Origin: Sphagnum compactum
Taxonomy: Eukaryota; Bryophyta; Sphagnopsida; Sphagnales
Assembly: GCA_965153455.1 (NCBI GenBank)
Contig: OZ234499.1
Coordinates: forward strand, 310,001-374,000
Length of the DNA stretch: 64,000 bases
Direction: 5' to 3'
In this document: one piece after another, positions 24,317 through 35,800 of the stretch
Position numbering within the stretch: position 1 is the stretch's first letter
Layout: every line of letters starts with the position of its first letter
Position numbers and translations under genes: made by a program
Notes under the pieces: generated by a model
Told to the model about the DNA's origin: nothing
Databases searched by the model: none
The model's input: the letters and a program-made list of their open reading frames with translations, nothing else

Positions 24317-27300
24317 TCACAGCCATACGGTGGACGAGCGTGACAACTTCACTGCCCCTTCTGAATTGTAAGCTTTCCGGCACCCAGGACAGCGTCCATC
24401 GTCTGAAGAGATTCTGTGATAGCAGAATAAACAAAGTTGGAACCCACAGGAACAAGGTAAGTAAGAAGAATCTGTAATATCAAGCTCCTCTGTGCATATT
24501 GGGCAGTAGGATGGGGCTGAAGGAGGACCCCACATGTTTCCATGTGTTGAACCCCAACCATGATTACCACCCCCATTTTGATGGCCTGGGTAAGTATGCT
24601 GCTTTGTGAGCCTGGGTAGTGTGGGTGGCCGAGATATATCATCTGGTCTCCAAGCCCTCCCACCATTGCTTCTTTGGCTCCCAAAGCCACTTGTCTTATA
24701 TTTGTATTCAGGTTTCAATTGAGTTCCCTCCAGGTAATCTGGATGTCGATGTACTTGTGCCCCACTGGATTTCCTGTCATGTGGCTCTTTTACTTCACTA
24801 TGATGTGTCTGCTCTGAACTTGGGCCTTCAGGTGGAGTTTCAGGTTGAAATATGGAGCTCTGTATGTGAAGTGAATCGAAGGCAGTTTCCCAGTCATCTT
24901 CAGCATCATGAGACTCATCGTTGTCTTCAGATCCACTTCCATTGTAACTGCTACTTGTACAACTGCTACTAGACCTTGATTTGGTAGCCTCACTGCTCGA
25001 CCATCCATTTCCTATATCATGCTTTTGCTCAGTACCTCCCTGTGGATCTTCCAAATACTGTTGCCAATTCCTTGCTGCTGCATCTTTCTTTGTGCTCTTG
25101 CCTTCAACAGGAGTCCCAGTGCCAGTGCCAGTACCAATGGACACAGATCGGGAGATCACGACAGGTGTCTGTTCATTACTTGTGACACTCAGCCCTGACC
25201 CTTGCATCTGAGCATGCCCTGAAGTCCCAGCCCTTTCCTGGGCTGCAAAATTGGCTTCCCCTGCCTCTTGATGATGCTCACAACTTAAATGCTGCTGCTC
25301 CACTTTCCCTTGCTTCCCTGCATCCAATATGTATATTGAATGTTGAATATTTGCTTCACCCTCACAAAAAAAGGGCTCAAATATCATCAAGTTCAATTGT
25401 GTACAAGAAACTTCCTGACTAACAACTGACAAGAGTGACTCTTCAGTTTTGGCAAAAGAGTTAAAACTTATGACCTGAAAAAAGCTCTCTGCAGGGCCCA
25501 CTTGACAGAGCTAATTCAACCATGAGATTGCTCAAGTTGGAAAAGCTGATGTGTCCCTGCTTCACTTGTTTTGTAACCCTGACCTGACCACAAACACCTT
25601 GAGTTATAATTCTCAGCTAGACATTGTTTTGTTCTGCCCTGCAGAGGTGGCATAGTGCCACAAATTATCTGAACTGACATTAAAGAGAATAACATTCAGA
25701 ATCTGCAATGTGACTGGACAGAATACACTGAAACTGTGACGTATATGGAAAAGTACACCAACCAACCATTGCTCCAGTCCCGCACACAGTAGACCTAAAA
25801 CCAGGCACTTATGGCCAATCAGTCAGACCTGATGGCAACTCAGTGGATGACCCTACCAATGAGAGGTGTCATAGAATATTTCAGAATGTGTATTTCAGCA
25901 ATTTTTCTGAGAGAATGCCTCCACCATCCAACCAGGATATATATTAATTTATCCAAAGTCACCACACATGGAAGTCTCAGAGATCCAGGAGGGCCTTATC
26001 ATCAGTTGCAAAATCATGACAGCCGACAGAGGTCTCCCTAATAAGCAAAATATTCAGCATTGACTGGCTGTAGTGCAAGGTATCTAGCAATCTTTGGAGA
26101 CAGTGTCAAGATAGAATTATGTTTCCATGTCAAAAGGATCAGTCATTCCAGCAGAAGACACATAAAGACCCATACCAGACAGACCTGCTCTGGGAACCGA
26201 AAAGCACAACAAATTAAAAATAGGAACCTGTCTCTCTATGCAGCAAATCGGCATCTAGATTGACATCTAGATAGTTCTGAGATACAGTACATGCTAAGTA
26301 AACATAACATCAGAGGTCAATCTATACCTTTCAGAAAGTTTTTACAGTTGTGACACAATCTAAGCAGAGAGGCCAGAGGCCCTTGGATTCAGAACACAAA
26401 CTCACTTCTTCCCCTTTCATTTCTTCATGTTTTCTGAACATATGACAAAACAAATCAGCTGCTGGATGCGACAGATTGAACCCCAGATCTATTTGAAGGG
26501 TGTGTGATCCAAGAGGACACACTTTTGATGGCCTACATACTTCTTGTCACAGAGTATGCATCTTTAGTTCTGCAGGTAGCATTTATTCTGAAGAACTTTC
26601 ACATCTAAGAACTGCAGGATATAGTTAAGGCAAAGGGGATGCAGGAACACACCTTGAGAACCTTTTGAAAGCCATTGCTCTCTCCGGGCATCGAGCTTGC
26701 ACTGCTTCAGTTTCGCCGTCCTGTTCATCTGTGTCAGCAAGATCGGTGTAAGAAGCCACTGTTGCATCAGGCCTACATACTACTACTACCACTGCTGGTC
26801 ATGGCCACCATGAACATAGTTCCCAGTTGAAATCCCTCAGACAGATGTGTTAACCGTTATGATCCATCAGCGGCTAACTGAATGAGCCGGCTACGGAAGA
26901 ATGGTGACCCCGAGGATCCTAAATTCCTCAGGGAATAGAGATTGCACAAAAGAGTAGCCCTGTTAACTGACATCGCGAGACTTTCTCCTTATGATAGCCC
27001 TCACAGTTTCAAAAGCAGACTCTACAGACAAAAAAACACACCGTGTCGACAGTAACTCCGTCCTCTTTCCCAGGGAAAACAAGTTATCCGTGCGAGAACT
27101 CGCATAACGACTTCGACGAAAATCCAAGGACATTAATGCTCCAAATCATTCCAAAACAAATCAAAAGCATCAAGCAAGAACCGAACTTTCTCGCATCATG
27201 ATTGAAAAAGCCATGCAAAACTTTTCGCCAGATGCTCGCAAACGCTTCAAATCCTGCGCACTGATGAAACATTGGACGCAAAACCCACTAGCATCCTCAG

Positions 27301-27538
27301 TGTAATAACTTACTTTCCTCCGCCGGGTGGAGTCCTTGACGCTCAAGAACTCCTCCCCAGCCTGCTTGCTTTCACAGCCTCCGGAGTGCAAGCGCACCCG
27401 ATCCTGCTCCAGCGGTTGATCGGATTGATACCCGCGGCTGTTCTGCCCCGTGACGACGCAACCGTCACGGCGTTGAATCGCAGCCGGAAGCCCCGCGCTC
27501 GAAACTGCTGCCATGGAGTCAATACGTTCGACAACCAT
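24317..27538 (-). CDS. CNOT4-type RING finger protein (three exons)
   Basis: Joining 27,538-27,314, 26,728-26,653 and 25,317-24,317 gives a 433-residue protein with phases agreeing at both introns and GT/AG ends. The start is ATG at 27,538 (MVVERIDS). Exon 2 carries the basic block AKLKQCKLDARREQWL right after TRRRK, a conserved feature of this plant family. The middle is Ser, Asp and Glu rich and probably disordered. Near the end, GRAWRPDDISRPPTLPRL precedes the RING. The eight RING cysteines lie at about residues 372, 375, 389, 391, 396, 399, 410 and 413, the all-cysteine C4C4 spacing of CNOT4/NOT4 ubiquitin ligases. No RRM follows the RING, unlike true NOT4. A role as E3 ligase is inferred from the RING. 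The open frame runs past the exon 3 acceptor to 25,501, but only the acceptor at 25,317 keeps phase. Confidence 0.9.
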
Positions 27539-28326
27539 ATTCACAGCCACTAACGGAACCACAAACAGAAGACCAAACTACTGTCTGCCTCTCCTTTGAG
27601 CGCTCTCAACCAAAGCTTTACAAACTTCCACTACCACAACAAACACCAGACTACTGTCTACCTCCTTTCGTCCTGCGCTCTCAACCAAATCGAGAGCCGT
27701 AAAGACGTACAACTTCCACAAGATATCCTTCAGCTGCCCAACTTCGCAAGAACAATGAATCTCTTCTGACAACTCACGATGCAGATCCGCCGCAAGAGCA
27801 ATCCTTTGCAAACCTACACTAACCACAAATATACCCTCTCATCAGCGCTGCGACCGCGTTCTTAATCATGAACTTCCGTCCCGAACCAGTTCCAGGAACT
27901 ACCGAACCTACTCCTGACCTGAAATCTATCAAAATTGTCGCCTCCTGCCGGCGAAACGACCTACCGAAGCCAACTGCCAGACCAAAAAATAAAGGCAACA
28001 TTCAGTAGAAAGAGACGACGTATGATCCCCGAGCCTGAATCGAACCTCCTAGAACCCTGTTCAGAAAAATCTCTATCCACGTGTACCTACCACTGATGAG
28101 AACATCCACAATTTCCAGTCCGTGGCATTGCGTCGTTAGATTGGAATCCGACGGCGTAGAAGTCGAGACAAACACCTTTTAGCCTTTAGGTGGAAAAACG
28201 GTCCATCGGCTTTTGTCCTACTCATATATCTAAATATTATTATTTTCTCCCCCAAAAGGTTTTTCTTAAAAGAGAAAATATCTTGGAATCTTAATTTATT
28301 CCGATTCCCGAATCCCCAGAACATTT
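27539..28326 (-). promoter_or_regulatory. GC-richer 5' flank and leader of the RING gene
   Basis: Above the ATG at 27,538 the base composition becomes clearly richer in G, C and CpG than the surrounding DNA, continuing from exon 1. Short open frames here (for example 27,578-27,826) have no recognisable homology and could be uORFs in a long leader. No TATA element was assigned. Confidence 0.4.
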
Positions 28327-28867
28327 GGGTTTTCTTCAGAGAGCGATTAGAGAAGAAATTTTTTCAGTCTTCTTCGTATACAGACATGTCTGATGTGTAG
28401 GGTAAGGACCGAGAAGTGGGTTTTCTTCAGAGAGCAATTGGAGAAGAACTTATTTTCGGTCTTCTTCGTACATGACATGTCTGATGTGTAGGGTAAGGAC
28501 CGAGAAGTGGGTTTTCTTCAGAGAGCAATTAGAGAAGAACAAATTTTCAGTCTTCTTCGTACATGACATGTCTGATGTGTAGGGTAAGGACCGAGAAGTG
28601 GGTTTTCTTCAGAGAGCAATTGGAGAAGAACAAATTTTCAGTCTTCTTCGTACATGACATGTCTGATGTGTAGGGTAAGGACCGAGAAGTGGGTTTTCTT
28701 CAGAGAGCAATTAGAGAAGAACAAATTTTCAGTCTTCTTCGTACATGACATGTCTGATGTGTAGGGTAAGGACCGAGAAGTGGGTTTTCTTCAGAGAGCA
28801 ATTGGAGAAGAACAAATTTTCAGTCTTCTTCGTACATGACATGTCTGATGTGTAGGGTAAGGACCGA
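28327..28867. repeat. 91-bp tandem array, six near-identical copies
   Basis: GGGTTTTCTTCAGAGAGC starts at 28,327, 28,418, 28,509, 28,600, 28,691 and 28,782, exactly 91 bases apart each time. The last copy stops near 28,867. Each unit includes the palindrome GACATGTC. Copies alternate between ATTAGAG and ATTGGAG variants, which implies a 182-bp higher-order unit. The minus-strand open frame crossing the end is an artefact of the repeat. Confidence 0.97.
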
Positions 28868-31800
28868 AAAGGAGCTAGTTCTGGGAATGTGGGCCCAGCA
28901 TGAAGCAGGAACCCAGCCAGCATGGGACCTAAATTCCCAGAACCACCCCAAATTGGAGGTCCCTTATCCAGTGTAAAGATCTGGGGTAATTTTGAACGGC
29001 TCCAATTTTGTCTGAGAAGGAGAGGAGGAACCTGCCGCTTAAGGTGCCATCCTCTGTTGCAGCAGGAGTTTTACTGAGGGTTAAGGAGCCCTCCACATAC
29101 ACTAAACAAATTCAACCAGTTCTTAAGGCTGTTGAGTAGTGTGCATTTGCTGCTTGCTACCTGTGAAGTTCCAGAAGAGGGAAGCAAAAGATTTCTGCCC
29201 TTTGTCGTAACCAATATCTAGCCAATTATATCTTTTAAGGCCGGAAGTTGTTTTCAAGAACTATGAAAAGATTTTGAGATTGTGTGTCAGGGTAAGCATT
29301 TCTTCAATGGACCTTGAATCAACACATGGAACAGAGTTTCTAAAAGTCTAATATGTTTTTCATGAGCCCACTTTTCTAGCAGCAACCCAGGAATGCTAGC
29401 TGACAAACTAAAATCAGAAAAAGCTTGGTATCAATTGCAGACAGAAATCTTTGTAAGAAATAAATGGAAAAGAAGATGCTCACAGAAACTTAAAATGCCA
29501 GGTGCAATCCCATTTGGAAAGAAGACCATCATCATGCTAGCCCCTCTCTTTGAGAATGGTTTTGCGGTGCATTTGGAATTAAGCACAATCCCTGAGTTTT
29601 GAAGCATTTGTGCATACAGCATAAATAAAACACATGAAGTTTCACTGGATTGAGGCTTATTGGAATCACAAGTTCTTGTTTGCCATCAAGATCGGTAAAG
29701 GTAGGTATACTCAAATGCAAAAAATTAGTAGCAATCATCTGAAGAAAATTGAGTACTAAAAGACATCCAGAGTGATCACAAAGTCGTATTTAGAGATGTA
29801 GTGTGGAGAATTGTTGAGGAATAGATGATGTCATAATTAACAAGCAGCAACAATTGCATGACACACAATTCTACATGCATCCAATTGCATTTTTCCACAT
29901 TTGAATGATTGCAAGCTTTGCCTAACCCTCTTACCTCCATCCATATTACCAAAATGAATTTTTGCCTAGGTACGATATTACCTAGGATTCATAGATTTGC
30001 AGGCTTACTGGCACTCTTTTCTTCTCCAAAAACACAAACCAAAAGACTTTTTTGCCATGTGCATCCTGATCTCTTGAGTTGCAGGTCCTCCTCCTCTCCC
30101 TGGAATCATTGCATGCACTAACTCCCCTAAGAAGGAAACCAGGTGAACATTGATAGAATTTTTCACACATGGAAGGCTTCAAAGCAATTCATGCCACTTC
30201 AGTCTGTTACTGTACATTCTAAAGCAAGCTGCAAAACCATTGCAACTAACAAAATCTGTTACCAGGACTCTTGGAAGCGGGACAACAATCTACTTGTACT
30301 AACAGCTTCAGTTGAAGAAACCGTTGAAAGGGACGATAACTGACAGGAATAACCCTTTCAAACAAAATCACTGCCCTTTCGATCTCCATTCAATCTTGTC
30401 GGATCCATGTATACTTGCTTTCATCCTTCAGCAACAACCCAGAATCTTGATAATCAGCAGAAATTACATCTATGATCAGCAATCCACGACCATCCTCTTT
30501 TCCATCCCCAAAACACAGCAGTAGAGTTGAGAAATTTTTGTGAAGAGAATTGTTATACCTAACATTTAAACTAGAAATCTATTGGAAGAAATCAATTTCC
30601 AAGTTCTAAAATTTACTAGATGCAAGATAAGATCAGATCTGGTGGAAGTTAGAAGTTGGATGTTGTTCAGGAGGTATTAGTAAGCTTGTGGGTGTGAAGT
30701 GCTTAGGAGGTGAAGGGACATGGTCTTTCCACTCCCCAAGTAGCTACCAAGTTTCTTTGAATCACACTTAAGTTGCTTTGTATTTTGTTATTGTTGTTGT
30801 TGTTGTTCCTTAACTGAGAGCCTGTAGTAAGGACGTTCACCATATAATCTGAAGCTTCTCTGAAGTTAGTGTGAATTTCCTCTCCACACTTCTACTAGAA
30901 ATTGATCTTGAAACTGTTGAACATTTGATTGCTTTGATGTTTCCATTGCCAACATCAAAGCATTTTTTACTGTTCAACTTCATGTCAACTCCCACATGAA
31001 TGACAAATTCAATCATGATTGTCAAGGTATCTTCTGGAGTTTAGTTTACTGTCAATGTGGCTTGCTTCAAGAGTTGTTCCAAGACATACTACAATTTGTC
31101 TCTTTTTCAGTTTTGGTGGAGGTTTTGAAGATTTCACTGAGTTTGTTGTGAATAAACTGTCAAATGACTGATTGTGTCATCTTAAAAAAGACATACTTTA
31201 AATTTTGCAGAATCCTTTACTGCAAGCTTTCACAAGATTTTCACATATCATCATGGATGCAAAGAAGACCAGGAAAGTACTGGCTTTTGTATCAAACTCA
31301 GAAGACAAACTTAGATTAACCTGGGAGTTCCAACGGATCATGTCCGATTATGACAAATTACATGAAATTAACAAAGAGAAGAAGGTTCAAGAGATGTTTT
31401 GATGCCATATGATTGTACCTGATGATTGTTGGATTTTGGTGAGCAGTCAAATTGAAGCTAGCTTGATTTGGAGCAAGATTTGTAGCTTGTTTGAATCATT
31501 GAAAGACTCATCACTCTCAGAAGGTGTGCAGTCCTCACCACTTTTTTTATCCCTTTCAGCAACTTCCCACTTCTTCAATCATGGTATCCATCTAAACTCC
31601 AATTGCTAAAATGAAACGAAACCAAAATGTGCACTCTGATCAATTAGTCCCCTGATCTTTCATCCTCAAACATTCAAATTGTCACAATCCTCATTCACTG
31701 ATTTTGAAACACAACCATCATGCATGACTCAACATTGACAGATGACAAAGAAATTGACACATACAGTCTCAATTTCTTTGTGTTGATATAACCGCAGGAG

Positions 31801-32260
31801 GCATCAAATAGTTTGTATAAAAAGGGTTACTGTACATGATTAAATTGGTTAGCTGCAGTGCAATATTCATATGAAGCAAGCACTAGAATGCAAATCAGAG
31901 AAATGTCAATTGAGATTGAATTTAGATGCACACAGAATCAGCAGTAAGAATGAAAAAGGAAACCAGATTCCTAAGATAAATTTGCAACGTATAGAGCAAG
32001 AGATTGCTTGAGTTGACCATGTGCTCTGGCTTGCTACATGCTATTTTTACATTAAGCGTTCCACATGAATCTCATTTTTCTTGTTGCTTCTTGATTTGGA
32101 AATTGTGTGTGTTGTGAAGCTAAGTTAAAGTTGGTTCTCCCTCTAGTGACAACAAGAAAACGCCATGTGTTGTCATGAAATTATACCAACCCAAAAGCAT
32201 AAGACCAACACAAATCCTGATAATAGAGAGAGGAAATGCCTTCTTCCCTTACACAAACCA
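28868..32260. other. Intergenic region without recognisable gene
   Basis: Only short open frames with unremarkable translations are present. A GTT trinucleotide run lies near 30,788-30,806. No RNA gene or terminal-repeat element was recognised. Confidence 0.55.
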
Positions 32261-32800
32261 TGAGGTTTTTGTAATGTTGAGATGTAATAAATTTAGATGA
32301 AGTTTGTGAAGAATCAAAACATATGAGGAAGGAACTCAGTAAACCAAACTGTGAACATATAAATTATGAGGCTTTCTGAGATGTAAAGGATGCTTGTTGT
32401 AAGTTTGGAAAAATCAAGACAATTCAGGAGTTAAATGAAACTGGAGAAAAAGAAACCACCAGGCATTTTGAGATGTAATGGATTTTGTAGACTCTTGGAA
32501 TAATCAAAACAATTCAGGAGTAAAACCAAACTGCAAACATAGGAATTGTGAGGCTTTCTGAGATGTAAAGGATTTTGTGGAAGCTTGGAAGAATCAAAAC
32601 ATTTGAGGAAGGAGTAAACCAAGCTGCAAACATGGAAATCATGAGGCTTTCTGAGATGTGCAGGAGTTTGTGGATGCTTGGAAGAATCAAAACATTTCAC
32701 TAAGGATTAGTCCAAACTGGAGACTGAGGAACCATGAGGCTTGAGATGTGATGAATTTTGTGGAAGCTTGGAAGAATCCAAACATTTCAAGCTTTTGCAT
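32261..32800. repeat. Tandem array of about 90-bp units upstream of CFAP61
   Basis: The sequence GAGGCTTTCTGAGATGT (or a close variant) recurs near 32,368, 32,460, 32,549, 32,642 and 32,734, and a more divergent first copy precedes them. Between copies lie GGAAGAATCAAAACATT and AAACCAAACTGCAAACAT blocks. The array ends about 60 bases before the CFAP61 start codon, so it forms much of the proximal promoter or leader. Confidence 0.88.
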
Positions 32801-32861
32801 TTTGCCTTTCTGGCACTCACACAAGTTTAGCATGAATTTGTGTGCAGGAAATATAAAATTC

Positions 32862-35800
32862 ATGGCTGCTTCAATTGTGAAGTTTAGACTAGCAGAGGAC
32901 GAGGATATTGTGAAAGTCACACAAAATTTCCACGAGAAGTTGAAAGAAGTCCGATCGACTTTTGGGAAGGTCAACGTTGCAGCCATTGCGTAAGCCTCCT
33001 CCTTTCAACGCCTTCACTGTTCATTATATCCTGATTGCAACTACTGCGCGTGAAATTTTGCGTTTCTAGATTTGTCACAGATCCGAAAGTTTGAAACTTC
33101 ACGTGAGTAGAAGAACGTGCAACAATCCCAAGCATGGAAATGGTGAAGCATAATGTATCGCCTTTTCCCTTAAACCCAAAACCCAGAAACAAAATTCTTC
33201 CTTCGCTTCGTCAGGGTTGTTGCTTTTTCCTAGTGCACGCTCAAGTGATTGCCATTAATGCAAATGGAGTTTGGATCATGAGCAAGAGATTTACAGGATT
33301 TGATGCAGACGCTTAGACGGGCATGCAAGGCTCAAGCAGCAGCACCTCATGACTAGCTACTTGATGATCATGGTCGAATCTCTCTCACCCTTGTCTCAAT
33401 CTGCAGGACAGATTTCTACACTCCTAAAACTAGACATCGAGAACAAACCTTCAGTGCTGGTGGTGATTTGAATTCACGAAACGCTTCGAAGATGCAATTG
33501 AGTACTCCCATTGCAGAAATAACCGGAGTGTATGTATCAGCTTGATGCTTGTGGTTTTTCTGAAGTGTTTGTTGTTGTGTCTCTGTTGTTTGTGGATTGT
33601 TACAGCGAGCTCTGTCTTTATTGTGTCGTGGGGATTGATGCTAATGACAAGGTGGTGGCCTTCGGTGCAATCGATGATCGTCCTTCTTTGCCACAAAACC
33701 TCACCCTCCCGAATCAAGCAATGGACTGGGCTATTCAAGAGGCTTCAGATCTTGGCTATTTGGTAAGCCTAAAGTACTTGCTCTCTTCGTCGACCTCACA
33801 TACCTACAATCAAAGTTCTAAATTCCTGCAATTCTTCAATCTCTTGGAAAGCATCTCTCTGTTTCTCGCACTCATATACCTTCGATCAAAACCTCAAATC
33901 CTGCAATTCTTCAACCTCTTGCAAAGCATCTCTCTCTTCCTTGCACTCATATATTTACAATCGAAACCTCAAATCCAGCAATTCTTCAACCTCTTGCAAA
34001 GCGTCTCTCTTCCTCCCACGCATATAACTACAATTGAAACCTCAGATCCTGCTATTCTTCAACCTCTTGCAAAAGCATCTCTCTCTTCCTCGCAATCATA
34101 CACCTAAATAGAAATCTCAAATCCCACAATTCTTCAACCTCTTGCAAAGAATCTCAAATCCTTGAATTCTTCAATCTTGATCAAAGAATATAATTGTTCA
34201 AAGGTTTGAAGGTTGAAGAATTCAAAGACTTGAGAGATGATGTTGAGAGAGGTTGAAGAATTGCAGGATTTGAGGGTTTGAATTGAGGTGATTGTTGTGG
34301 ATAAACTTGGTTTGTTGATGCTTTCTGGGGAGCAATTATCGGTTACCAGAATGGCTTGATGGTTGAATGTTGCAGAGTGATAGCATGATGTGGTTGAGAG
34401 TGTGTGTGAGCATGCCTGACAACAAAGAGGATGAGGATTCTTTGTTGAAAGAGACACTCCATGCACTTTTCTCAGTTTCTCCAACCACACAAGTCATCCT
34501 TCACGTTGGTCAGTAAATTTGTTCCTGACAATCATGTAATGCAGAGACTGCAATTTTTTTCTACTACAAAAAAACTATTGATTTGAAGCCCTGATCATGC
34601 TCCAGATCCTAGACCCCAAAAAACTTGAGAATAGCTCATGTTTTACAGTCCATAATTTATGGTTCTCAAAATCAAGGAAGCGTATAGTTAACCTTATGTG
34701 TTTTGTACATGGATAAACAGCACATGAGAAAGAAGAAACAAACATTGTCAACTTTATTTAGAGCAAGCATTTGCTACTTCAGTAGTTCAGCTGAGAAGCG
34801 CTAAATTTGGTTCAGGCCTTGGTGCTTGGTGTTGCACTTATGGATCAAGCTAAGCATATGCACAAATAATAGAGTAAGTGCATCAGCAGATGCATGACAC
34901 AAAGTTGAGTTCCATCATTCTGAAACTGCAGGTGAATATACTCAAAAAAATTTGCGCAAATGTATGAAGACTATGTCTCGCTCCAATGAATTGCAGTGTT
35001 CATTTTGTGCTTGTGTTCGAAGGTCTCTACCATTTCTCAAGTTGCAGTGTTTTTCTCACATGCCTGATTTGCGGATAGTTTGCTAATTGTAGCATATCAA
35101 TTTCACTGGCACTGGGGTGGACAACAACAAAAGACTTATGTTTGTGAATGGGGATGGTGCCCAGCAAAGATTTTCCACCTTGCAAAGTGAGGAGGGCAAT
35201 AACAGACGAGGCAGATAACTTGGTTCCTTTGATAGAAAGAGGCCAGAAAAGAGGTCTCCCACTAACAGATTTGCCTCCATCATCCCACCCTGACCACCCA
35301 CATGCGGTGGCTCGCCTCATTTCTGCACAGAACAAAAGGGATGCAGTGTTTGCAGCTGAGGTAACACACTTCCTCAGAGAATTTTTTTAAACATCAGAGA
35401 AATTCTCGGTACTTCTAATGGAGATATATATTCCTCATAGCATGCATTATCATTAATATAAAAAACCACCTATCATGCTTCATTTTCAGCACCACTTTAG
35501 GGCTATGATAGATGCCACATAGTGCCATCAAAGGGACAAACCTGAGTTGTTACAATTATGAAATAACTTTGAGGAGATGGGAGTATGTGCAGGTGGAGCA
35601 CAAGGTGGTGGGATTGATGTCTATCACTGGAAAGGTTGACCTGGAGTCTCTTAACAGAAACTTTGAGCTTGACCTTTTCGACAATCTGGTTTCAAAGGTA
35701 CTGGATAATATTAGAGCTGCCTGTTGATGGTCTTCAGGCTTCAAACTCAGTTGCTAATTCATTGCAATGAATTAGCAACCGAGTATGGGCAATCAACTAC

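Noticed and set aside
25318-25501. Extension of RING exon 3 to the start of the open frame at 25,501
   Set aside because: The frame opens with GTG, not ATG, directly after a TAG. The acceptor at 25,319-25,318 is the one found that joins exon 2 in phase, while the TTTTTTCAG acceptor further up is out of phase.
28327-28867. CRISPR-like appearance of evenly spaced repeats
   Set aside because: There are no unique spacers; the whole 91-bp unit is repeated. The setting is a plant nuclear genome, so it is a minisatellite.
28729-28923. Minus-strand ORF across the end of the 91-bp array
   Set aside because: It repeats the unit's translation and 91 is not a multiple of three, so the frame cannot be conserved as a protein repeat.
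33763-34107. Continuation of CFAP61 exon 2 as a 191-codon ORF
   Set aside because: A consensus GTAAGC donor follows the conserved segment, and the remaining translation is just the 75-bp intronic repeat.
35027-35335. 102-codon minus-strand ORF over CFAP61 exon 3
   Set aside because: The plus strand of the same DNA encodes a recognisable CFAP61 segment phased to exon 4; the antisense translation has no family features.
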